From: Actinoplanes couchii | GTDB lineage: Bacteria; Actinomycetota; Actinomycetes; Mycobacteriales; Micromonosporaceae | DNA: 64,000 nucleotides | NCBI RefSeq assembly: GCF_016862075.1 | Contig: NZ_BOMG01000064.1 | Coordinates: 248,001 to 312,000 of the forward strand | Direction: 5' to 3' | Shown: positions 51,201-58,878 of the stretch, piece by piece | Layout of the letters: each line of letters opens with the position of its first letter | Numbering within the stretch: position 1 is the first letter of the stretch | The notes under the pieces: model-generated | What the model was told of the DNA's origin: nothing | Databases searched by the model: none | Seen by the model: only the letters and a program-made list of their open reading frames with translations | Program-made: the position numbers and the translations under genes

Positions 51201-51835
51201 AGGCGCTGCTCGTCGACGGTGTCGACAGTCCCGGCCTTCGACAGGGCGATCCGGAGCAGACGAGCCCGGCCGAGCGGCGTACCGGCACCGCGGTCGAACG
51301 TGAGCAGAGCACCGACCAGACCGACCACGTCGGCGAAGCGTGCCAGCCGTTCCCGCTCCAGCCCGGCCGACCCGCCGAGATGCCCGCCCAGGTACATCTG
51401 GTCGACGGCGTCCCGGGCCATGGTCACCGCGCCGCCGGGATCCCCGGAGTTCAGCGCCCCCATGGCGGCGGTCGCCAGGCCGGACTGCGCCGCCTCGGGA
51501 TCGAAGAGTGCCACGTAGCCGAGGTACTGCCGGTCCGCTGGTGACAGGAAGGCGGCGGCCAGTCCGGCGGTGTGCCGGATGATGGTCGGCGCCTCGGACT
51601 CCAGCGCCGACAGGATGTCCGGCCGCAGTGCCCCCCGCACCCGGTACCGGCCCTGCTGACCACCGATTCGTTGTACGAACGGGGAGTCGCGGACGAGGTC
51701 GAACGGCAGCACGTCGCCGACCACGAACTCGTGCAGTTCCGGGTCGAACCAGCGCAGCACCGCGAGCCGTCCCCAGGCCCGGCGCTGGGCGACCGGGATC
51801 CCGTCGAGAATCCGGCTGTCCTGGGGACGGCTCAT
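48242..51835 (-). CDS. Large NACHT-like NTPase with membrane helices and C-terminal winged helix
   Basis: 1197 aa from the ATG at 51835, coupled to the upstream ATPase gene by ATGA; a frame starting at 52057 overlaps that gene. The N-terminal 450 residues are unassigned. Helices at about 475-500 and 515-565 are hydrophobic. A P-loop NTPase follows: Walker A GSPGSGKT at 630-637, Walker B LILDDLDE at 703-710, and VVAACRLEEYS as sensor. More membrane helices lie at about 860-1010. The last 110 residues look like a PadR-type winged helix (LMPSQTYPTLRFLIDRGWLT, RRFYRLDSGN). The combination suggests a membrane-bound sensor/regulator or defence NTPase. Confidence 0.82.
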   Translation of the reverse strand: MSRPQDSRILDGIPVAQRRAWGRLAVLRWFDPELHEFVVGDVLPFDLVRDSPFVQRIGGQQGRYRVRGALRPDILSALESEAPTIIRHTAGLAAAFLSPADRQYLGYVALFDPEAAQSGLATAAMGALNSGDPGGAVTMARDAVDQMYLGGHLGGSAGLERERLARFADVVGLVGALLTFDRGAGTPLGRARLLRIALSKAGTVDTVDEQRLFDLARDLSDRYLRATGAETTVIPGIDDWLTALAYARSHDSVSAQTHTITVTGGRVVHRIDAVVHGTGDAPVLVSVLPTAAGGVADGVHVHDGTGAVMPRLTTGKARHLITIADMIATRFPEPGWLARFPETADETWKTLRRARRGTGNRLDGVPVVALLPDSAPRALTLSYETPADPPSRWTGRTTVVAEPAAVHGAEQHVTISTPVGTRPRISGNTPHLAYGDVLVLDTPGHGGITVRYGLPLRNRVPTIMTGLIPLLNALVSPHPITAALLLAAGTYGALFARILAPADKPRRLRAAQILNLTALTTMTVWLIVVLTQPLLRGLAAPLAGASAVLGVAAMVIETVVLVGERVRRRPTTAAPDAVLTRVREYAGRFPLFPPPLGLTWTPDGESPRSVRVDDLADDLAHEPMKVHLLGSPGSGKTMLLCALADMLTNRSLIPVVLSTRTWHPTRETLVHWAVRELTGRLGRVSRSERATLTAFAENGELTLILDDLDELSAPARLEALRGIENAGPRVTVVAACRLEEYSAVSPAARGLSTARVVRIDPLPGPEEAVLPRFADEQVGDEFLTTYEAVELAAVVRAELRQSAQNAEQAFTEAAIQRGIDWGRTDREPPIIGQCRRWLRTIAVTARRTSHGFTWPDLHRTLTGPARTLIVTLGSAAAVTLAAWIGASRRPLPASGADRMTALILLLLATAVLAAAAVTPRKAFTGVRMTAQATGVALTVAAVTGPAVTTAVTVAAGWLLSWPVGGAIRRLISRRRVRQPLDARRSLRLALLFAVLEALLPLVSVSIVERSPNILLTAAVAGSPLPLLFSPWGWYRSSHLVLAARGALPWRLTRFLEDAAVRRILRHRGMGFDFRHRIYLQGLAPPGAAGVTAPVLNRLAYEVSCFFQRHPGVEFDDHDVCTGTGLMPSQTYPTLRFLIDRGWLTARWEERTGDRRRFYRLDSGNRDDVDSAIEEFRALHPDPAGSPAPRPRTAGSGS

Positions 51836-52620
51836 CGGCCGTCGTCCCGGCGTGCCAGGAGATAGGGGACCAGTTCGTCGCGGATCGGCCCCGGAACGCC
51901 TCTCATCCGCCGCCACAGGTAGTCCGCCAGCGCGTCCGAACGGTCGATGCCGAGAGCCGCCAGCCAGTCGCGGACGTCGTCGAGGGTGAACGGGCCGAGC
52001 CGGAACAGGTACGGCACGACACCCGGCAGCCACGCGGCCGGTGGCCCGCTCCCCCACGGCTCCCCGGCGGAAGCGACCAGGACCAGGACGTCCGCGTGCA
52101 GCGTGGCGCCGGGCAGCAGGTCCTCGCGCAGCCAGCCGCGCACCTCCGCGGACGGGCAGCGGTCGAAGTGATCGAACAACAGCAGCGGCCGGTGCTGCCC
52201 CGCACGGGCCAGGTCCTCCACGAAGACCGGGGTGAGCTGCCGGGCCTGCGCCGCACGCTGGCGCACCCCGTCGACGACGAACGTCATCCGTGCCGAGCCG
52301 GACAGTGTGACGTCGCCGGTTCTCAGGGCGCTTCGGACCGGTGGGATCCTGGCGCGCAGCCGCTCGTACGACGGAAACGTCACCCGCCCGCGCAGCCGGG
52401 TGACGATCCGTTCCAGGACCTGGCCCGGTTCGGCGGTCTCCTCCAGATCGATCAGCACCGCGGGCCGGTCCGGGCGATGCCGCTGGAAGGCCTCGGCGAG
52501 CAGGGCGGTCTTACCGATCCGGGGCTCGCCGCAGACGACACCGACGCCGGATTCGTCAGCGGCCAGCAGGCCGGCGATCCGGGCCAGTTCGGTGCGCCGG
52601 TCGATGTGGACGTCGGTCAC
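51832..52620 (-). CDS. AAA/STAND-type ATPase
   Basis: 262 aa. Walker A GEPRIGKTALL at residues 31-41 and a Walker B-like PLLLFDHFDRC near residue 145, of the Orc1/STAND ATPase type. The C-terminal part (LGPFTLDDVRDWLAALGID) is helical. No membrane segment. It overlaps the genes on both sides by four bases, so it is made in fixed ratio with the small membrane protein and the large NTPase, and likely works in a complex with them. Confidence 0.82.
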   Translation of the reverse strand: MTDVHIDRRTELARIAGLLAADESGVGVVCGEPRIGKTALLAEAFQRHRPDRPAVLIDLEETAEPGQVLERIVTRLRGRVTFPSYERLRARIPPVRSALRTGDVTLSGSARMTFVVDGVRQRAAQARQLTPVFVEDLARAGQHRPLLLFDHFDRCPSAEVRGWLREDLLPGATLHADVLVLVASAGEPWGSGPPAAWLPGVVPYLFRLGPFTLDDVRDWLAALGIDRSDALADYLWRRMRGVPGPIRDELVPYLLARRDDGR

Positions 52621-52994
52621 CGATCGTCCTCGCCGACTTCCTCACCCTTCATCTGTCCGGGGTCCGAGCTGTCGGTGACGATGAACCGGGCCTGGTCCCC
52701 GGCGGTGAAGTTCCTGGTTCGTACGGCGGCGCCTTTCCGCGGCCGCACCTCGGCCTCCCCGGTCAGGGACACGTCACGGGCGTCGAACTCCCGAGCTGTG
52801 CCGTTCCGGCCCGGGGCGGTCAGCCAGGCCATGAGCAGTGCACTGGCCACCGTCAACAGAACGACGACGACCCAGATCGGCCACGACGAGTGCGGTTCGG
52901 TAGCCAGGTTGATCGCGACCCCCAGCCCACTGGTGGTGGCCGCGGTCAGGCCGGTGCCCAGCAGAATCCGCTGGGGTCGCCGGAGATCGCTCAT
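52617..52994 (-). CDS. Small membrane protein, first gene of NTPase operon
   Basis: 125 aa from the ATG at 52994; a longer frame to 53162 is not supported. Two hydrophobic helices at about residues 11-28 and 36-56 (IWVVVVLLTVASALLMAWL), then an acidic, soluble C-terminal domain (FDARDVSLTGEAEVRPRKG, FTAGDQARFIVTDSSDPGQ). The stop overlaps the start of the ATPase gene. It is probably the membrane-linked sensor or constant component of the four-gene operon. No family recognised. Confidence 0.75.
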   Translation of the reverse strand: MSDLRRPQRILLGTGLTAATTSGLGVAINLATEPHSSWPIWVVVVLLTVASALLMAWLTAPGRNGTAREFDARDVSLTGEAEVRPRKGAAVRTRNFTAGDQARFIVTDSSDPGQMKGEEVGEDDR

Positions 52995-53298
52995 CGGGCC
53001 GGGCGAGATGCGGATCCAGTCCGCATCGCGGCAGCCGCCAACCCGTCGGTCATGGTGGAACGCACTGGCATCGACACGAATGCACCCTCCGGTTGTGCCG
53101 TTCGTTATATCGCATCCGGCCGATCCGGACCACCTTCGAACGTCGAGCTTGACGTCGGTCAACCGCGATCGACGCCCACCTGGTCGAGCCGGCCGGCTGT
53201 CAGCGGTAGCGCTACCTGGAGATCGACGTTCTCAGCGGGCTGCGGACTCACTTCGCCCACGGAAGGCGGTCGGACAGCCGCCGACCTAGGCTGACAGC

Positions 53299-53625
53299 GT
53301 GATCCGGGATGAGCTGGAGCGGCTGCGAGCGCGAGCGGACGCCGAGACGGCGGCGCTGGCCCGGGACCTGGAGGGTCTGTTCGCGGCGTCGCGGGACTCC
53401 AACGCCGACGACGAGCACGACCCGGAAGGAGCCACCGTCGGCTTCGAGCGGGCCCAGCTGACCGCGTTGCTGGCCGCGGCCCGGGATCGGTCCGCCGAGG
53501 TCGGCGAGGCGTTGCAACGCCTGGATTCCGGCAGTTACGGCAGCTGCGAGGGTTGCGGCCGGCCGATCCCCGAAGAGCGATTGGCGGTACGGCCGTTCGC
53601 CCGCCGTTGTATGGCCTGCGCCTGA
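53299..53625 (+). CDS. DksA/TraR-type zinc-finger protein
   Basis: 108 aa from a GTG. The N-terminal half is a coiled-coil (LERLRARADAETAALARDLE, ALLAAARDRSAEVGEALQRL). The C-terminus has the four-cysteine zinc site CEGCGRPIPEERL...CMAC with the usual YGSCEGCGR start. Proteins of this family bind in the RNA polymerase secondary channel and alter initiation. The gene is divergent from the NTPase operon. Confidence 0.85.
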   Translation: MIRDELERLRARADAETAALARDLEGLFAASRDSNADDEHDPEGATVGFERAQLTALLAAARDRSAEVGEALQRLDSGSYGSCEGCGRPIPEERLAVRPFARRCMACA

Positions 53626-53654
53626 GCGGCAGGACTCGGGCAGTGCGAGGTCCG

Positions 53655-53725
53655 GTACGAGCTGGACCGAGGCGGCGATGGCCGGCAGTACGGCGAGTGC
53701 CTCCGCCGCGAGCGCCCACCGGCCG
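53655..53725. repeat. 71-base fragment copied from the FtsX-type permease gene
   Basis: Bases 53655-53725 match 57516-57586, inside the large permease gene, at 63 of 71 positions by eye, with no gaps and the same orientation. The fragment ends in CCGGCCG, where the aminotransferase copy begins, so the two pieces were joined by short shared sequence. It is not translated. Confidence 0.75.
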
Positions 53726-54111
53726 CTACGTGTCCGGACCGACGACTATCAGCGGGACTGGCCGGCTACGACGATGCGCTCTTCGTCGGCCGGGAAGGCC
53801 TGATCAGCGAGGGCACGTCGTGGAACGTGGCGTTCTACGACGGCGACCAGGTGATCTGGCCGGACGCGCCGATGCTCAAGGGCGTGACCATGGTGCTGCT
53901 GCAGCTGGCGCTTTCCATGAACGGGACGCCGTGGACCATCCGCCCGGTCGACGCGATCGAGCTGCCGCTGCTGACCGGCGCGGCAGCCGTCAACTCGATC
54001 TGCCCGGCCCAGCCCGTCACCAGCATCGACACCGTCCCCTTCCCGGCCACCGACAAGCTGACGTCACTGCTGCGGGACGCCTGGGAAACGGTCCCGTTCG
54101 ACGACCTCTGA
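53719..54111 (+). pseudogene. Broken copy of the class IV aminotransferase
   Basis: From CCGGCCGCTACGTG the sequence follows 38472-38924 almost exactly, but 61 bases (equivalent to 38510-38570) are missing. That segment holds the codons of the PLP lysine, and its loss shifts the frame. The first 116 codons are also absent. The 3' half (from 53827, MAFYDGDQVIWPDAPM) is intact but lacks the active site. The 3' end overlaps the LysR gene as in the ancestral arrangement. Confidence 0.92.
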
Positions 54112-54957
54112 GGACAGCCGGTACGCGAAATCCCGCACGGCCGGGTCCGTCGTGGCCACCGCGGCCTCCAGCCGGCTCGGTGACAGGCCCTCGACCGGGC
54201 GGGTCACGATGCCGGGCAGCGGGGCAGCCGGATCCCCCACGTCGTGCAGCGCCGACGCCGGCACGAACGCGATCGAACGGCCCAGCCGAAGCTCGGTGAT
54301 CAGCTCCGACACCCCGGCCACCTCGGGGCCCGGCCGCCACGGCCGGGTGTCGACGTCGGCGCCGGCCCAGTGCGCGCGTTCCGCCGGGGACATCCCCCGC
54401 AGGCACGCGATCGGGGCGTCACGTACCTCGGCCAGGGTCGGGGCGGCCGTACCGGCAAGGGGGTGGTTGTCGCTGAGGACCATCACGCGAGGCTCGGTCG
54501 ACACCGGGACGAAGTGCAGGCCGTCACGGTCGAAACAGTCCCGCAGCAGCGCCACGTCCACGGCACCCGATCGCAGTTGGGCAAGGTCCATCTTCCAATC
54601 GAAAGGCACGATCTGCGCGGGTACGCCGGCAGCACGCGCCGTGGCCATCACGGTCAGCACGTCACACCCCGCGACCGCGACCTGCAGCGTCCGCGTGTCC
54701 CGGGCACGTTCCACCGCCCGGCCGGCCCGTCCGACGAGCTCGTAGGCTTCGCCGAGCAGCACCGATCCCGCCGCCGTCAGCTCGGTGGCGTGCGGCCGGC
54801 GCAGGAACAACGGCACACCGACCGTACGTTCCAGAGTCTTCACCGCCCGGGACAACGCCGGCTGGGTGATCCGCAGGCGCTGGGCGGCACGGGTGATGCT
54901 CCCGGTCTCGGCCACGGCGATCAGATACGTCAGCTGACGCAGTTCCAGGTCGGGCAT
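54064..54957 (-). CDS. LysR-family regulator
   Basis: 297 aa. N-terminal helix-turn-helix (QLTYLIAVAETGSITRAAQR, ITQPALSRAVKTLERTVGVP), then the LysR co-inducer domain (VDVALLRDCFDRDGLHFVPV, VSELITELRLGRSIAFVPAS). It is divergent from the ABM monooxygenase gene at 55028, with a 70-base gap, and may control it. Its 3' end overlaps the broken aminotransferase; the other copy of this LysR gene survives only as a tail at 38880. Confidence 0.9.
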   Translation of the reverse strand: MPDLELRQLTYLIAVAETGSITRAAQRLRITQPALSRAVKTLERTVGVPLFLRRPHATELTAAGSVLLGEAYELVGRAGRAVERARDTRTLQVAVAGCDVLTVMATARAAGVPAQIVPFDWKMDLAQLRSGAVDVALLRDCFDRDGLHFVPVSTEPRVMVLSDNHPLAGTAAPTLAEVRDAPIACLRGMSPAERAHWAGADVDTRPWRPGPEVAGVSELITELRLGRSIAFVPASALHDVGDPAAPLPGIVTRPVEGLSPSRLEAAVATTDPAVRDFAYRLSSEVVERDRFPGVPQQ

Positions 54958-55027
54958 GCCCCCGACGATAACGCCCCATGATCAGACGGCATTGGCGTAC
55001 GCCGCTGCGTTCGGTTTGACTTCCGCC

Positions 55028-55357
55028 ATGAGCATCACGATCCCCGAGCACATCCTCACCTCGCCGCAGCCGGTCGCCTGCGTCGGAACCTTCACCACGA
55101 CACCCGGCAACCGGGAGGCGTTCCTGCACGAGGTGCGGAAGATCCTTGCTCCGGTACGCGCCGAGAAGGGTTGCGAGGCCTACGAGTTCCACACCACCGA
55201 CGACACGATCGTGCTCTACGAACGCTGGACGACCGGCCCCGACCTGGCCACCCACGGCACCCAGCCACACCTGAAGGCATACGGCACAGCAATCGCCGGC
55301 ATGGTCGACCCCACCTCCATCACCGTCACCTGGATGAGCCCGGTCGAACACCCCTGA
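55028..55357 (+). CDS. ABM-domain (quinol monooxygenase-like) protein
   Basis: 109 aa from the ATG at 55028. Single antibiotic-biosynthesis-monooxygenase (ABM) ferredoxin-like fold: CVGTFTTTPGNREAFLHEVR, GCEAYEFHTTDDTIVLYERW and THGTQPHLKAYGTAIAG. Members oxidise quinols or aromatic compounds without cofactors, or act as small scavenging enzymes. It is divergent from the LysR gene, the likely regulator. Confidence 0.85.
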   Translation: MSITIPEHILTSPQPVACVGTFTTTPGNREAFLHEVRKILAPVRAEKGCEAYEFHTTDDTIVLYERWTTGPDLATHGTQPHLKAYGTAIAGMVDPTSITVTWMSPVEHP

Positions 55358-55466
55358 CATCCCGAGCTACTGGTGGTGCAGCCCCGCAGAGCGGTGCGGG
55401 CGGCATCGCAGCCCTCGGATAGGTGTCCGGCGGCCCGGCTGTGACGCAATCCTCACGCTCGTGCGA

Positions 55467-55682
55467 TCAGCTCGCTGAACCCGGAGACGGGAAGCGGCCC
55501 GACTTGACGTCGGTCACGAACGCCGTCCACAAGGGCAGGGCGAATGCGAGGGTTCCGCCTGACGGGTTCTTGGAGTCCCGCACCAGAATTCTGTTCGTGC
55601 CACGGCTGCCGTCCAGAGAGACTTCGACACAGGCGCCGTTGGCCACCGAATACGAGCTCTTCTGCCAAGTCGTTTTCATCAT
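55467..55682 (-). CDS. DUF397 protein
   Basis: 71 aa from the ATG at 55682, preceded by GAAGGG. It has the DUF397 hallmarks: TTWQKSSYSVANGACVEVSL and ILVRDSKNPSGGTLAF, ending in WTAFVTDVKSGRF. In actinomycetes DUF397 genes normally follow an XRE regulator gene (the bldB/whiJ-like pairs). Here no XRE gene is adjacent: the upstream neighbour is a permease gene in the same direction, 130 bases away. It is an orphan. Confidence 0.88.
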   Translation of the reverse strand: MMKTTWQKSSYSVANGACVEVSLDGSRGTNRILVRDSKNPSGGTLAFALPLWTAFVTDVKSGRFPSPGSAS

Positions 55683-55812
55683 CGATCCCTTCACCGGCGA
55701 CGGGAGCTTCCCGGAGCATCGGGAATTTCAACGTACGTACTCCGCGGCGCGGCAACGAACTGTTCAGTCCATCAGGCGATGGCCGCCGGGCGTCATGTCC
55801 GGCGTCACGTAG

Positions 55813-58800
55813 TCACAGCGGTCCCCGGCGCGTCACACGCCGGCGCAGATTGCGGCCCGTGGCGACGGCCACGGCGGTGAGTGTCAGCAGGACCGCTGCG
55901 CCCACCGTGAGCAGCACGGTGATCCTCGGCCAGGCGGGTAGTGGGAGGTCCGGCGGGTTCGGGCCAGCGAGGGGCAACGCCCAGCCCGTGACCAGCCATG
56001 CGAGCGCACCGACCAGCAGGCCGATCACCACGGCGACGGCGACCAGGGCGGGGTACGTCCAGAGCATCGCCTGGCCGGCCGGGCCGGGGCGCAGGCCCTG
56101 GTTCCGCAACGCGGACAGGTCCTCGACCCGGCGGCGCCGGTCCACCGCTGCCGCCAGCACCAGCGCGCCCGCCCCCAGCAGCACGGCCAGGACGCCGGTC
56201 AGCACGTGGAACCAGAGCGCCAGCGCCGGCCCCTGCTGGTCGAGGCGCTGGCGTATCCGGTCGGCACGGACATCGGCGACGACGGTGAGTCCTTCGGCCG
56301 AGACCCGGTCCAGGATGTCCGGTGGCGCCGTCGTGTTGAGCCAGATCTGTGGCGTGGTGCTGAGACCGGCGTTCATGGTCGTCCGGTCCGCGTACTCCAG
56401 GTCGACCATGACGGCCCGGCGGCCCACCTGGGGCACGACCGGCAGGGTTCCGGCGTCGGTGGTCAGCATGGGTTTGGCGTCCAGGCCGCTGATGACGTCG
56501 CCGGTGGGGCGGGCACCGGCCACGGCGACCGGGATCGGGTCGGGGGTGCTGGCCGGCTTGATCCAGACGAGCGGGGAGGCGCTGATCGATTCGTCGAAGG
56601 TGATCCGCAGGCCGTCCGGCGCCTGCGCCACCCGTACCTCCGGGCTGGCCCGCCAGCTGTTCGGGTCGGCCAGCCGGGTCACCGGCCACACCTTCCGGTC
56701 CGGGGCGGTGGCGCGCAAACCCTTGAGTGTCACCTCGGCGGTGATGCGGGACGTGCCGGTGCGGGCGAACCCGATGCCGTCGATGCGGCATCCTTCCTGA
56801 CAGACCTCGATCTTCTGCCGGTACGTCGCCGCCCGGTTCTGTAGTTCACCGAGTTCGATCACCGCGTCGCCGATCCCGTTCAGTGCCGAGACCGACACCT
56901 GCAGCCGCAGGCCTTTGGTGCCCGGTACCAGTCCGGACGCCGCCACGTCGACGGCGATGTCGGGGCCGGGGAACTCCGGTGGGGCCGGCAACTCCGGGCG
57001 CAACCGGCCGGCGACCTCGTCCGGGCCGGGTCCGTCGCCGGGCCACGCCGCGACGGCTGCGAGCCGGGTGGAGTCCACGGCCAGGCCGGGCGCTTCGTCG
57101 GCGGTGGTGCCCGGGGGCAGCCGGGTGACGGCCATGGCGAAGTCACCGTCGGGGTCGATCCGGCGTACCGCGGCCAGTAGTTGCTGGGGTTGTGCCGTCT
57201 GCACGGTGAGGACCCGGGCCGCTCCGGTGCCGAGGGTCGCCTCGACGGCGCGGCCGGTGGTGGCGGTGTCCACCGCACAGGTCGCGTACCCGGTGACGGC
57301 CACGGTGGCCACCAGCAGCGCGAAGAGCCGGCCGGCGCCGGGGCGGCGGGCGAGTTGCAGACCGGCCAGGGCGACACCGAGCCGGCCGCGGTGCAGGGCG
57401 CGGACCGCGTACCGGCTGATCAAGGGCAGTGAAGCGCGGGCGGTGAGCAGGCCGAGGGCGAGCATCAGGATGGCGGGTGCGAACAGGCCCACCCCGGTCA
57501 GCGAGCCTTGGGAGAGTACGAGCTGGACCGAGGCGGCGACGGCGAGGAGTACGGCGAGCACCTCCCCCGCGATCGCCCACCGGCCGTCGGCGGTGGCGGG
57601 GTTGCGGCGCAGCAGTGCGGCGACCGAGCCGACCAGCTGCCGGCGCTGGGCGAGCATCACCGACAGCAGCGCTGCCCCGGCGGCCAGTGGTGCGTAGCGC
57701 AGGGAGGTCCAGGCGGAGGGGACGCCGCCGTCCGGGAAGACGATCGCGGCGATCGCATCGACGAGCAGTTGCCCGGTCAGGCAGCCGCACAGGGCGCCGG
57801 CCAGGACCGCGACGAGGCTCTCGCCGGCCGCCAGCCACCACCGGGTCCACCATCGTGAGCCACGCAGCGCGACGACCGCCAGCTCGCCCTGCCGTCCTTC
57901 GAGGCCGTAGCCGACGGTGAGGAAGATGGTGAAGCAGGCGAGCAGGATCAGGGGCACGGCGAGCACCGGCACGAGCGGCCGGGTCGAGGTCTGTCCGACG
58001 TCGATGCGGTCCAGCAGTGCCGTCATACCGGTGTCGATCTTCACCGCCATGCCGACGTCGGCGGTGGACTGTTCCAGTTTCTGCAGGTCGGCCCGGAGTT
58101 GGCCGAGACGGTCGGGGTTCAGTGCGGCCGGCCCGGCCCGGCCGTCCATGGCTAGGGTGATCTGGCCGTGGTCCATCGTCTGCTGGGTCACGGCGGTGGT
58201 GAAGATCGGTTCGCCCGGGCCGGTCTCCGGTGTCGCGGTGAAGTAACCGCGGGCGCCCCAGTAGCCGGCGTTCGGCTCGGCCGCCCGGTAGGTGCCGGCG
58301 ATCAGCAGGCGCCGCGGTTTCCCGTCCGGTAGCCAGATCTTCCGTTTCGGGTCCGGGCTCGGCAGGGCCGACCGCAGCTCGACCGAGTCGCCCGCCTTCA
58401 GGCTCAGCCGCTGTGCCGTGTGTTCGCCGAGCAGCACATCGCCCTCGGCTGCCAGGCAGCGGCCGGTCAGGATCCGCAGGTGGGCGCAGACGTCCTGGCG
58501 GTAGACGAGGAGTCCGGCGTTCGCCGGATTCGGGTCGATGCCGATGACCCAGTACTCGGCCGAGTAGACGTAGGTGAAGCCGGGCAGGGCGATCAGCGCC
58601 GTGGCCACGTCGCCGAACTGCAACCCGTCCTGCTCCGGCGGGCTCGGCGGCCCGGTGTCGTCCTCGGTGGCGACGCGCTCGTTCTGCACCGCGCTCGCCA
58701 CCAGGCCGAGTTCGTCCGGCGCGGCGGTGGCGATCTGCCCGGCGGCGACCGCACGGTCCACCGCGATCAGGTAGGCCGGGGCGGCGACCGCGGCGGTGAC

Positions 58801-58878
58801 CGCCAGCAGGCCGAGCAGGGCCAGGGTGACGGCCTGCCCGCGGCGGTGCCAGAGCATGACGAAGACCAGCGAGATCAT
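55813..58878 (-). CDS. Large FtsX-type ABC permease
   Basis: 1021 aa. Helix at the N-terminus (LALLGLLAVTAAVAAPAYLI), a large outer domain, a helix bundle at about 320-590 (LVPVLAVPLILLACFTIFLT, LAVVALRGSRWWTRWWLAAG, the latter a FtsX-like loop), a second outer domain and C-terminal helices (ITVLLTVGAAVLLTLTAVAV). This is the MacB/FtsX-like duplicated form. The start overlaps the stop of the partner permease (ATGA). A long arginine-rich frame running to 60486 is not its start. No ATPase gene is next to it, so the transporter is incomplete here. Cargo unknown; lipoprotein or peptide export is possible. Confidence 0.82.
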   Translation of the reverse strand: MISLVFVMLWHRRGQAVTLALLGLLAVTAAVAAPAYLIAVDRAVAAGQIATAAPDELGLVASAVQNERVATEDDTGPPSPPEQDGLQFGDVATALIALPGFTYVYSAEYWVIGIDPNPANAGLLVYRQDVCAHLRILTGRCLAAEGDVLLGEHTAQRLSLKAGDSVELRSALPSPDPKRKIWLPDGKPRRLLIAGTYRAAEPNAGYWGARGYFTATPETGPGEPIFTTAVTQQTMDHGQITLAMDGRAGPAALNPDRLGQLRADLQKLEQSTADVGMAVKIDTGMTALLDRIDVGQTSTRPLVPVLAVPLILLACFTIFLTVGYGLEGRQGELAVVALRGSRWWTRWWLAAGESLVAVLAGALCGCLTGQLLVDAIAAIVFPDGGVPSAWTSLRYAPLAAGAALLSVMLAQRRQLVGSVAALLRRNPATADGRWAIAGEVLAVLLAVAASVQLVLSQGSLTGVGLFAPAILMLALGLLTARASLPLISRYAVRALHRGRLGVALAGLQLARRPGAGRLFALLVATVAVTGYATCAVDTATTGRAVEATLGTGAARVLTVQTAQPQQLLAAVRRIDPDGDFAMAVTRLPPGTTADEAPGLAVDSTRLAAVAAWPGDGPGPDEVAGRLRPELPAPPEFPGPDIAVDVAASGLVPGTKGLRLQVSVSALNGIGDAVIELGELQNRAATYRQKIEVCQEGCRIDGIGFARTGTSRITAEVTLKGLRATAPDRKVWPVTRLADPNSWRASPEVRVAQAPDGLRITFDESISASPLVWIKPASTPDPIPVAVAGARPTGDVISGLDAKPMLTTDAGTLPVVPQVGRRAVMVDLEYADRTTMNAGLSTTPQIWLNTTAPPDILDRVSAEGLTVVADVRADRIRQRLDQQGPALALWFHVLTGVLAVLLGAGALVLAAAVDRRRRVEDLSALRNQGLRPGPAGQAMLWTYPALVAVAVVIGLLVGALAWLVTGWALPLAGPNPPDLPLPAWPRITVLLTVGAAVLLTLTAVAVATGRNLRRRVTRRGPL

